Shown piece by piece: positions 7,065 to 14,300 of a DNA stretch of 15,513 nt. Below the pieces are notes generated by a model, which worked only from the letters and a program-made list of their open reading frames with translations, was not told the origin of the DNA and ran no database searches. Positions within the stretch are counted from its first letter, which is position 1, and every line of letters starts with the position of its first letter. The DNA is from JAJISG01 sp964347345 (GTDB taxonomy: Archaea; Thermoplasmatota; Thermoplasmata; RBG-16-68-12; JAJISG01): assembly GCA_964347345.1 (NCBI GenBank), contig CAYFYB010000033.1:1-15513 (forward strand). Direction: 5' to 3'. The translations under genes and the position numbers were made by a program.

Positions 7065-8234
7065 TCAATCAGGCCTCCTTAGAGCGTGCACTACGGCGGT
7101 CGCTCCTGTCCCACCGAGTACGTGGGTTAGTCCCAGAGTGGCACCACTTACCTGCCTCTCTCCGGCCTCGCCCCTTAGTTGCCTCACCACCTCCACGGCC
7201 TGGGCTATCCCCGTCGCACCAACGGGTTGGCCCCGGGCCTTCAGACCTCCAGAGGGGTTGATGGATATCTTGGAGTTGAGGTCCGTGAGCCCTTCCTCCG
7301 TCGCCGGGCCTCCATCTCCCTTCTTGACGAACCGTAGGTCCTCAATGGCCACGATCTCGCTAACGGTGTAGTTGTCGTGAACCTCTGCGAGCTGGAAGTC
7401 CTTGGGGGAAGCCTTGGCCATCTGCATGGCCCTCTTTCCCGCCACGACGCTGGAGTCCATGGTCGTAAGGCTCCGGCGATCATGGAGGGCGATGGTGTCG
7501 CTGGCGATGCCCAGGCCAGCGATGGTGATGGGGGTATCAGTGAACCTGTTGGCCATCTCCAGTGGGCAGAGGACCACTGCAGCCGCCCCATCTGACAGCG
7601 GTGCGCAATCCAGCATGCCCAGGGGCTCAGCCACCCAGGGCGCTCCCAGAATCGTCTCCAGGCTCAGCTCTCTTCGATACTGGGCGTTAGGGTTCTTGGC
7701 GCCGTTGCGGTGATTCTTCACCGCCACGGAGGCCAGCTGCTCCCTTGTCGTACCGTAGTCGTGCATGTGCCGGCGGGCTATCATGGCGAAGAGGGAGGCA
7801 TGTGTGGCTCCGAAGACACTCTCCCACTCCTGATCGGCTGTTGAGGACAATATTCGGTTGGCCTCTTCATCCCCAACGTCCGTCATCTTCTCCGCCCCAC
7901 CCACAACGACGATGTTGTAGAGCCCTGAAGCCACGGCCATGAAGCCGCTGGCGAGGGCAAGCCCACCACAGGCGCCTCCGCCCTCCACTCGGAAGGCGGG
8001 AGGGTGCTGGTCCGAGAGTCCTGCGTAGTCAGACACCAGGGCCGAGACATGTTCCTGATCGATGAACTTCCCGGCAGACATATTCCCCACGTAAAGGGCA
8101 TCGATCTGGTCCGCGAGGACGTTGGCGTCCTGCAGGGCCTTGAGGCCTGCCTCAATTCCCAGATCGCGGAAAGACCTGTCCCAGAGTTCCCCGAACTTAG
8201 TCTCCCCCACTCCGATTACGGCGACTTCCTTCAA
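7065..8234 (-). CDS. Acetyl-CoA C-acetyltransferase (acetoacetyl-CoA thiolase), archaeal type
   Basis: 389 residues from a TTG at 8234, one base after the HMG-CoA synthase stop and just behind a G-rich stretch; this start gives the family N-terminus KEVAVIGVGETKFGELWDRS. A frame 15 codons longer is open but lies inside the preceding gene. The enzyme condenses two acetyl-CoA to acetoacetyl-CoA, the first step of the mevalonate pathway. The nucleophile is Cys89 in EGGGACGGLALASG; a histidine follows in AEVHDNYTVSE, and the last motif is LTHVLGGTGAT. The normally invariant GHPxGATG motif reads GQPVGATG: the histidine that activates the cysteine is Gln336 here. Despite that, context and the rest of the sequence place it with the archaeal mevalonate thiolases. 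Confidence 0.92.
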   Translation of the reverse strand: MKEVAVIGVGETKFGELWDRSFRDLGIEAGLKALQDANVLADQIDALYVGNMSAGKFIDQEHVSALVSDYAGLSDQHPPAFRVEGGGACGGLALASGFMAVASGLYNIVVVGGAEKMTDVGDEEANRILSSTADQEWESVFGATHASLFAMIARRHMHDYGTTREQLASVAVKNHRNGAKNPNAQYRRELSLETILGAPWVAEPLGMLDCAPLSDGAAAVVLCPLEMANRFTDTPITIAGLGIASDTIALHDRRSLTTMDSSVVAGKRAMQMAKASPKDFQLAEVHDNYTVSEIVAIEDLRFVKKGDGGPATEEGLTDLNSKISINPSGGLKARGQPVGATGIAQAVEVVRQLRGEAGERQVSGATLGLTHVLGGTGATAVVHALRRPD

Positions 8235-8235
8235 T

Positions 8236-9291
8236 TCAGCCCCCCGCTGAGAGTTCGATCTTCCTACGGAACTTGGCATAGGTGGCGTAGTCGATGAACT
8301 GGGCCCTGGAGATGCTGCTCCATATCCTAGAGGCCGGGCTGTGGGCTATTCTCTCGATCTCTTCCGTGACCGTCATGTCGAAACCGTCCGAGCCGGCGCC
8401 GGAGCCGTAGCCTATCATGAAGATCCTCTGGCCAGGCTTGGCCTCATCCAGAATGGCGCAGAGGCCCAACAGGACAGCTCCGGAGTAGGTGTTGCCAATC
8501 TCCGTCACCAGCATGCCAGTCTTAACCTGCTGCTGGTTGAAGCCCATCATCTTTGCCGCCTTCATGGGGAACTTGCCGTTGGGCTGGTGGAATACGGCGT
8601 AGTCGTAGTCGGAGGCCTTTGTGCCCATCTCCTCGAAGATCAGGTTGCCACATCGGATGATGTGCTTGAAGTACGCGGGCTCCCCAGTGAAGCGACCACC
8701 GTGGCTGGGGTATCGCTGACCCTCCCGCCTCCAGAAGTCAGGCGTGTCGGTGGTGCACGACTCCGTGGCGTTTATGGTCGCGATGACTTTTTCCGTGCCT
8801 ATGACGAAGGCGGCGCCACCGGCGGAGGCGGAGTACTCCAAGGCGTCGCCCGGCGCTCCTTGCGACGTGTCGGACCCGACGGCCATCCCGTACTTCACCA
8901 TCCCGGAGGACACGAGGCCCATGCAGGTCTGAATGGCCGCGGTCCCCGCCTTGCAAGCGAACTCGTAGTCCGCCGCAGTGAGGTCAGGGGCCGAGCCGAT
9001 GGCCTCGGCGACAATGGTGGCCGTGGGCTTCACCGCGTAGGGATGACTCTCCGATCCTACGTACACCGCGCCGATGTCCTTCGGGTTGATGTCCACTTTA
9101 CGCATGGCATCCCTGGCAGCCTCCACGCTTATTGTGATGACGTCCTCGTCGGGGCCCGGCACGCTCTTGGCCCTGATAGCCAGGTTCTGGGCGACGGCTT
9201 TTCCGTCCGCTCCCCACACCCGAGCAATCTCTTCTGGCGCTATCCTGTACCGCGGCACATATCCGCCGTAACTCACTATCCCAGACTGCAA
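8236..9291 (-). CDS. Hydroxymethylglutaryl-CoA synthase, archaeal type
   Basis: 351 residues, matching archaeal HMG-CoA synthases (about 345-350). It joins acetyl-CoA to acetoacetyl-CoA, giving HMG-CoA for isoprenoid lipids. The catalytic set is intact: Glu81 in VGSESHPYAVKP, Cys113 in YEFACKAGTAAIQ, and His235 in VFHQPNGKFP. Another conserved block, IGNTYSGAVLLGLCAILDEA, and the glycine-rich YGSGAGSDGF are also present. The start is a TTG at 9291 with GAGGTGATC immediately upstream, nine bases after the regulator's stop; the protein then begins QSGIVSYGGYVPRYRI as in the family. It is followed one base later by thiolase, with which it forms a complex in studied archaea. Confidence 0.96.
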   Translation of the reverse strand: MQSGIVSYGGYVPRYRIAPEEIARVWGADGKAVAQNLAIRAKSVPGPDEDVITISVEAARDAMRKVDINPKDIGAVYVGSESHPYAVKPTATIVAEAIGSAPDLTAADYEFACKAGTAAIQTCMGLVSSGMVKYGMAVGSDTSQGAPGDALEYSASAGGAAFVIGTEKVIATINATESCTTDTPDFWRREGQRYPSHGGRFTGEPAYFKHIIRCGNLIFEEMGTKASDYDYAVFHQPNGKFPMKAAKMMGFNQQQVKTGMLVTEIGNTYSGAVLLGLCAILDEAKPGQRIFMIGYGSGAGSDGFDMTVTEEIERIAHSPASRIWSSISRAQFIDYATYAKFRRKIELSAGG

Positions 9292-9300
9292 GCGATCACC

Positions 9301-10017
9301 TCAAACCTTGCTCCAAGACCTTGAAGTGTTGACCTTTCTGGCGAAGTCCTCAAGCCTCTCTATGAGCCGGGGAGGGGAAACCTCTGTCCTTACCAGGATG
9401 AGGTTCTCCAACTCCGCCAGCTTCACCGCCAGCTCGTCCACATTCCCTGGCTGTACGTACACGACCATGGCGGGCTTGAGAAAGTGGGTCCTGACGGCAA
9501 CCATGGGAGACCTGCCATACTTGACGCCGGTGAAGAGCAGGGCCCTCTCGCTGCTCCAGCCGTACACCCGCGGGTAGTCGGAGGCGTCCAGAGTCGCAAT
9601 GGCTCTCAGGCTGTCGATGACAGTGTAGCCGTGGATCTGTCTGTTTCTGGAGGCCAGGGGAGTCAGATAGCTGCCGTCGATGAGCTCCACAAACTCCGAC
9701 GAGGGTATTGGTTCCAGGAACTCCGCCATGCTTGGTATGGCCTCGTGGAGGTTTACCATGAACTTCTTCGCAACACCTCTACCGGAAAGGCGGTCGATCT
9801 CCAACAGGGCCTCCACAATCCTCCTCACTGTCCGTATCCCGGGAGACTTCCGTCGACCCGACTCGTAGTCACTGATGACGGAGGGCGACATATGAAGGAA
9901 GGCGGCGAGCTCTTTCTGTGAGACCTTCAGCTCTTCCCGCCATTTCCTCAAGGTCTTCCCCGCGTTGTCTGAGAGGGTAATCTCTCCGGCCATCTTCTCC
10001 GGAAGGGAAGTCTCCAT
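9301..10017 (-). CDS. Helix-turn-helix (XRE/Cro-type) transcriptional regulator of the mevalonate cluster
   Basis: 238 residues. Residues ~18-72 form a Cro/CI-type helix-turn-helix: GKTLRKWREELKVSQKELA, then MSPSVISDYESGRR as recognition helix. The remaining ~160 residues form a separate domain (AIPSMAEFLEPIPSSEFVELIDGSY, then YGWSSERALLFTGVKYGRSPMVAVRT) typical of the archaeal COG1709 predicted regulators, perhaps ligand binding. The gene comes first in the HMG-CoA synthase operon, nine bases before that gene, and this adjacency is familiar from other archaea. It may therefore sense an acyl-CoA or isoprenoid intermediate and control the operon including itself; this is inference. Start ATG at 10017, TATA-like box about 30 bases upstream. 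Confidence 0.88.
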   Translation of the reverse strand: METSLPEKMAGEITLSDNAGKTLRKWREELKVSQKELAAFLHMSPSVISDYESGRRKSPGIRTVRRIVEALLEIDRLSGRGVAKKFMVNLHEAIPSMAEFLEPIPSSEFVELIDGSYLTPLASRNRQIHGYTVIDSLRAIATLDASDYPRVYGWSSERALLFTGVKYGRSPMVAVRTHFLKPAMVVYVQPGNVDELAVKLAELENLILVRTEVSPPRLIERLEDFARKVNTSRSWSKV

Positions 10018-10040
10018 TCCTGGCCGCCAAGAGCTCGGGC

Positions 10041-10060
10041 TTACTTAAACTTGTCGAACT
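10041..10060 (-). promoter_or_regulatory. TATA-type promoter of the regulator-mevalonate operon
   Basis: On the - strand GTTTAAGTAA (10050-10041) lies about 28 bases before the ATG at 10017, and an AT-rich TTTTTAGTTC lies just before it. Position and composition fit an archaeal TATA/BRE pair giving a leaderless or very short-leader transcript. AGTT recurs twice within 12 bases around the box, which could be part of an operator, but no clear palindrome is present. Confidence 0.45.
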
Positions 10061-10084
10061 AAAAATCGTCAATCCGCGAAACAG

Positions 10085-10519
10085 CTACGGGCGACCGTAC
10101 CTCTCATCCAGAGCAATGTTCACCAGCTCGTCGGCCCTCCGGATCCTCCTGTGTCCCCTGGATACGTGTTGAAAGGTGACCGCCTGAAACTTTGCTGCTT
10201 TCTGTCGCACCGTCGACGCGAGCTTTGCCAGGCGGTCCTCCTTGATCCTGTAGACTCCGTTGAGCTGTTCTGCCACCAGCTTGCTGTCAACGTAACACTC
10301 CACCCGCTGCCTCGTGTACCTGGATGCGAGATCCAGGCCCCTGACGAGGGCCCTGTACTCAGCCTCGTTGTTGGTGGCCCTTCCGATGGTCTCTCTGTGC
10401 TCAGCTACGATGTTCTCGAAGGCGTCGCATAAGACCACACCTATGGCCGCGGGTCCCGGGTTGCCCCGAGAACCGCCGTCACTGAACATCAAAACCTTGG
10501 GAAGGACTCCGAGGCTCAT
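10085..10519 (-). CDS. rnhA: Ribonuclease HI
   Basis: 144 residues from ATG at 10519; a TTG seven codons earlier (10540) is possible but falls on the TATA-like CAAATAG (10547-10541), which sits ~25 bases before the ATG. The enzyme cuts RNA in RNA-DNA hybrids. The four acidic catalytic residues of type 1 RNase H are visible: Asp14 in MFSDGGSRGNPGPAA, Glu54 in ATNNEAEYRAL, Asp78 in CYVDSKLVAEQLNG and Asp130 in RRADELVN. There is no N-terminal hybrid-binding domain. The last motif (HVSRGHRRIRRAD) appears about two residues longer than the usual PRExNxxAD form. It lies 67 bases before the regulator gene, in the same direction but with a separate promoter between. Confidence 0.93.
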   Translation of the reverse strand: MSLGVLPKVLMFSDGGSRGNPGPAAIGVVLCDAFENIVAEHRETIGRATNNEAEYRALVRGLDLASRYTRQRVECYVDSKLVAEQLNGVYRIKEDRLAKLASTVRQKAAKFQAVTFQHVSRGHRRIRRADELVNIALDERYGRP

Positions 10520-10579
10520 GGTGGTGTATTGGTGGTACAACTATTTGATGGGGTTTATTGGATATCGGACCCGGGCGTG

Positions 10580-10763
10580 TCACTCACTGCACTCCCTACT
10601 CTCAGCGGCGGGGGCGGGCATGAGGGCAGCCGCTGCGAGCTCGCGCACCCGTTCGAGGTATCCCTCCTGGATTCGCACATCCCGAAAGAGCGGGGAGGTA
10701 CAGCAGATTCTCTTGTTCAGAGTGGAACTCGCAGAGGTCGCAGCGGGTAGCGTTGCCCAACAA
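10580..10763 (-). pseudogene. Small zinc-finger gene, frameshifted and degenerate
   Basis: Two adjoining frames look like halves of one small protein. From TTG at 10763 (or 10760) one frame reads LGNATRCDLCEFHSEQENLL and continues YLP; the next frame continues LFRDVRIQEGYLERVRELAA to a TGA at 10580. Removing one C from a run of four (about 10693-10696 on the - strand reading, CTCCCCGCTC) joins them as YLPLFRDVRI, giving about 60 residues. The first half carries CxxC (CDLC); the place where a second CxxC would be expected reads QEGY, so one ligand pair is lost. Both halves use codons like neighbouring genes. Either a decayed gene or a one-base sequence error in a variant zinc finger. It precedes the RNase HI gene in the same direction. 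Confidence 0.45.
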
Positions 10764-10823
10764 GGCTCAGAGTAGCCCGAATGCGACGGAATGTCTAGGG
10801 CATACCCTCCCCCCGACCCGGCC

Positions 10824-10862
10824 AGTGTTAACACTTTCCAATATTTATAGCTGTTTCAGCTG
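10824..10862. promoter_or_regulatory. TATA element flanked by two palindromes
   Basis: AGTGTTAACACT is a perfect 12-bp palindrome ending six bases before ATATTTATAG; the AGCTGTTTCAGCT inverted repeat begins where the AT-rich box ends. The arrangement is that of a promoter between two operator-like sites. Read on the + strand it would start transcription near 10873, at the edge of the possible structured RNA; read on the - strand, near 10818, upstream of the broken zinc-finger gene. Confidence 0.4.
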
Positions 10863-11097
10863 ACAAACTCAAACGGGACTGCCATATGTAAGCCCCGCTG
10901 TGCTCCAAGGTTCAGCTTCGATCCCACGCATCGGCCCCCGAAAGGTCTCGGCGCATCAATCCAAGAACGAAACCCCAAGGTACTTCACCCGCAGTCCAAT
11001 AATCTCAACAGCACCTTGGCAGATGGGAGAAGGGCGGGGCCGGGCAGGTAGCCTGGTGAAGGCTGCGACTCGCTCAGGGCTCCCGCCCTCCATACAC

Positions 11098-11116
11098 AGT
11101 AAAGGTTTTTACTGCG
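11098..11116 (+). promoter_or_regulatory. TATA-type promoter of tRNA-Pro
   Basis: GGTTTTTACT (11104-11113) is centred about 27 bases before the first base of the tRNA, the usual archaeal spacing. It sits within an imperfectly spaced inverted repeat, AGTAAA (11098-11103) and TTTACT (11108-11113). Confidence 0.45.
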
Positions 11117-11134
11117 GCCCATCTAGGGCGACTA

Positions 11135-11209
11135 GGGGCCGTAGGGTAGCTTGGTCGATCCTTCCAGCTTCGGGAGCTGGAGACTCCAGTTCAAATCTGG
11201 GCGGCCCCA
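11135..11209 (+). tRNA. tRNA-Pro (anticodon CGG)
   Basis: A complete cloverleaf can be drawn. The acceptor stem is GGGGCCG with CGGCCCC (7 bp) and A as discriminator base. The D-arm is GGGT-AGCTTGGTCG-ATCC. The anticodon arm is CCAGC-TTCGGGA-GCTGG, placing CGG at positions 34-36, so it reads CCG proline codons. The variable loop is AGAC and the T-arm is TCCAG-TTCAAAT-CTGGG. The GGGGCCG/CGGCCCC acceptor is typical of archaeal tRNA-Pro. CCA is not encoded (the discriminator is followed by TTA), so it must be added after transcription. No intron is present. Confidence 0.96.
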
Positions 11210-11223
11210 TTATCGCGGCCCGA

Positions 11224-11291
11224 CCCTGTGATGATCCAGGTCTCTGGTAAGAGCGAGGAGTCCCTAGACAGGACGTTGCAGACCTGAAGGG
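11224..11291 (+). ncRNA. Candidate C/D box guide sRNA downstream of tRNA-Pro
   Basis: The segment reads CCCT, then GTGATGA (11228-11234, a perfect box C), 49 bases, CTGA (11284-11287, box D), then AGGG. The outer CCCT and AGGG pair, giving the terminal stem expected beside a C/D kink-turn bound by L7Ae. A T5 run (11294-11298) follows as a possible terminator. The gap between boxes is a little longer than the usual ~40 bases in archaea, and internal D'/C' boxes are not clear; CCAG-GTCT-CTGG just after box C can form a small hairpin instead. It could be co-transcribed with the tRNA, which ends 15 bases upstream. Confidence 0.45.
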
Positions 11292-11310
11292 AGTTTTTGC
11301 AGATTTTGCG
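11292..11310 (+). terminator. T-rich termination site after tRNA/sRNA
   Basis: Two T-runs, GAGTTTTTGC and GATTTTGCG, occur within 20 bases just after the candidate sRNA and about 85 bases after the tRNA. Archaeal RNA polymerase stops at such runs without needing a hairpin. The assignment rests on position and composition only. Confidence 0.35.
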
Positions 11311-11325
11311 AACCATCTCGAAATG

Positions 11326-11373
11326 TTGATATAGCTTGTTCCTCGCGGGTAAGCATACGGACCCTATGGAGGT
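11326..11373 (+). promoter_or_regulatory. Promoter and Shine-Dalgarno of the surface-protein gene
   Basis: TTGATATAGC (11326-11335) is a likely TATA box, predicting a start near 11357. GGAGGT (11368-11373) lies five bases before the ATG at 11379 and matches the 16S 3' end seen in this window. Unlike several genes nearby, this one therefore has a leader with a strong ribosome binding site. Confidence 0.6.
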
Positions 11374-11378
11374 ACTAA

Positions 11379-14300
11379 ATGCAGCCTTCCGACGATAATA
11401 ATGAGCTTGTTGATGAAGAGAAGCCCATCCTGAGGCGGCTCCTGCGCCATCTCGCCATCATGGGCATTCTCTTCGTAGCCGTGCTGGTCTTCTTTCTACT
11501 GTACAGCGGCTCCGCGACTGCTGACACGCGCGTCACCGGAGACGTCACCACGGACACCACCTGGACCCAGCCGATGAGCCCGATCTGGGTGGAGAGCTGG
11601 GTGACGGTACGGAACGGTGCCACGCTGACCATCGACCCCGGGGTAAGCGTCAGGTTCAACGGCGACTACTACCTCAGGGTCCAAGACGGCGCCTTAGTCG
11701 CTAATGGCGATGCCGGTGGTGCCGGGATCATCACCTTCACCTCCAACTATACGACTCCATTTCCCGGTGCCTGGGATGGCATCATCTTCCAAGGCAACCT
11801 GGGCACATCCCTTCTGGACTATGTCGTCATCTCCTACGCATCCACGGGAATCACCTTCGAGGGTCCCTCCGTGCCCGTGACAAACACCCAGGTCATGTAC
11901 TCCCAGTGGTACGGCATCTACATCTCGTCATCAACCACCCCCTACGACCTGGTCTTCTCGGGCGGCACAATAACCAACGCCGGGTCCTACGGGGTGTACA
12001 TAGCGACGCAGACCAACAACCATCTGACCCTGCGAATCCTGGGCTCCACCTTCTCAAACTACGGAACCGCGGCCGTGTTTGTGAGCTGGTTCCAGTACGC
12101 GAACTTCTCCCTCACGCTGGACGGGAATAGTTTCAACGCCTCCAACCGGGTCCTGTACTTCGGCAACAACGCTTACGGTGATCCTGCCGAAGGAAACTAC
12201 TACCGTGTCACCTTCACGAACAACTGGGTCAACAGCAGCTCCGATTCGTACGCCATCTACAACCCTTACGACGTCCTGGACTTTAAGGAGACGAACCTTG
12301 TCTTCACGGGGAACCAGTTCGTAGGCCGAGGTTCTCGGACCTATGGAATTTACCTTGACGACTTCCGAGGGCAGACTGGGTATGACCAGAGCTTCACCCT
12401 CCAGGTGGCGAACAACGAGTTCACGGACCTGACCTACACCGGGGTGTGGTTCGACCTTATCTACGACTTCCGTCACGTAACCCTCGACTTCACGGGTAAC
12501 ATTTTCAAGAACACAGACGCCATAACCATGGACTACGGGATCTTTGGGAACTGGGGTCCGTACTACTCCCTGGACAGCTACGACAGCAGCTTCACCCTCC
12601 GGGTCGATGGGAACACGGCCCTCGACCTGAGCGGTACCGCGGTCTACATGTGGCCGGGCACGTCGGATGGGTACCGGGATGTCACCATTAGCGTGACAGG
12701 GAACGACTTCCGGAACACCCGGGACACCGCCTACATGGACTACGGTGTATACCTCCAGGCCTTCCGCTGGGACGGGGCATCGCCCTCCTCCCTTACTCTG
12801 ACCGTGAGCGGCAACACCATCCGGGATCTGGACGACTACGCCGTCTACGTGAACTCCTTCAGCGGCTTCCGAACTGTCAGCGTTGAGGCCACGGGCAACC
12901 TCTTCGAGAACGTCGTGGGGGCCTGGATGGACTATGGTCTTTACCTGCCCAATGGAATTGACAGTGCCACCACATTGACGTTCACCTTCCGGGACAACCA
13001 GGCAACCGCGCTGAACAACTACGCCCTCTACGCAAGCAGCTTCGACGGCGCCTCGCTGGCCACGAGCCGAGGCAGCTTCATCGTGAGTGGCAACACCATC
13101 AAGGAATCCGCCTATGGACTCTACCTGGGGAGCATCTCGGATTACGACCTGTCGGGCTCCCTCATCGTGGAGAACAACGTCCTCACGAACGTGACGAACG
13201 CCGGCATCTTCCTTGGATGGCACGACACTACAAACTCCCGAGTCATAATCCGTAGCAACACAGTCACGGGCCCCGTCACTGGCAGCGGTCCTTCAGGAAT
13301 CGTCCTGCAGGGCTTCCAGTACCAGAGCGCCAAGGTGGACATCCTCTCCAACACCGTCCGGCGGGCGGTCGTGGGCATCGAAGTTGACTGGCCTGCCTAC
13401 GGCTCGGGAGACACCGTCCTCACTATCCAGAACAACCAGCTCACGGACATTGTGAACTACGGCCTCTTCATCAACGAGGTCTATCGAGCCTCCGCCTTCG
13501 TCAACATCTCAGGGAACACCGTGAAGGCCAAGGCCGACGCGAGCAACACGGCGAGTCTCATCTACTTTGCTCAGGGATCCAACGGGTGGTACCGGGCCTT
13601 CGTGGACCTGGACATGGCTGGCAACGTCCTCGAGGGCGGTCTGCACGGCATCTACTTCTACGGGACGAATGGAGCCGGGGCAACCGTAATAGCCGACATC
13701 CAGGGCGTGACCTCCCTGGGAACGGCCTTCGGAGTCACCTTGGACTACCCGGTAACGCACCCGGCAGACATCCTCAACCTGAGGATTCGGGACAGCACTT
13801 TCACGGACAACCACCGGGGCTTCCTGTCCATCAACCAGGCGGGAATGGGGCTCCTCCCCATTAACATCACAGGCGTCCAAGCCATTAACTTCGGTGACTG
13901 GGGCGGCTATGGAATCTTCATAGGGAACAACTTCGGTGGTGTGGTCAGGATCGACGTCCGGTCTTCGGACTTCCAGGATGCTACGGGCAGCCTAGGGGAC
14001 GTCTACGCCGGCTTCGGTCCCGTCACCATGAACTTCTACTTCATTGACAGCATCACCAGCGGCGAAGCCAAGGACACCCGGCAGATCATAAGGGTCCTTT
14101 GGATGACGGATGTCCAGGTCCTCAAGGGGAAGAACCTTAATGTCCCCGCAGCCGGTGTGCAGGTCCACGCCGAAGACCAGTATGGGACCCGCAGCTTCAT
14201 CTCCGTAACGGACAGCAGTGGCTGGGTGCGGGACCAGTACGTCAGCGGCTTCGTCATTGGCTACAGGAACGGTGAGTCATACGCTGGTCCGGCCATCCAG

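Larger units (their letters stand above)
10764..11134. other. 371-bp stretch without a convincing protein gene
   Basis: No frame here has start, ribosome binding site and family resemblance together. What is visible: a perfect 12-bp palindrome AGTGTTAACACT (10824-10835), an AT-rich CCAATATTTATAGC (10838-10851) that can be read as a TATA box in either direction, the inverted repeat AGCTG-TTT-CAGCT (10850-10862), and a pair of complementary 7-mers GGACTGC (10876-10882) and GCAGTCC (10991-10997). A second pair, CCAAGGT (10975-10981) and ACCTTGG (around 11012-11019), may form a hairpin. The last 35 bases hold the tRNA promoter. I did not recognise RNase P RNA, SRP RNA or 5S rRNA. Confidence 0.5.

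Noticed and set aside
8341..9324. 327-codon + strand frame opposite HMG-CoA synthase
   Set aside because: Same reasoning: the - strand enzyme has all catalytic residues, and the + frame is low-complexity in character without motifs.
11032..11088. tRNA-like segment with complementary GGGCGGG and CCCGCCC ends and a GGTAGCCTGG stretch
   Set aside because: Only about 57 bases long, with no TTCRA T-loop and no anticodon stem; taken as a chance inverted repeat in GC-rich DNA.
10900..11250. 116-codon + strand frame
   Set aside because: It runs straight through the tRNA-Pro gene and shows no protein family features.
12054..13223. 389-codon - strand frame opposite the beta-helix gene
   Set aside because: Val/Glu/Gly/Arg-rich translation typical of the antisense of a repeat gene; no start signal and no recognisable family.
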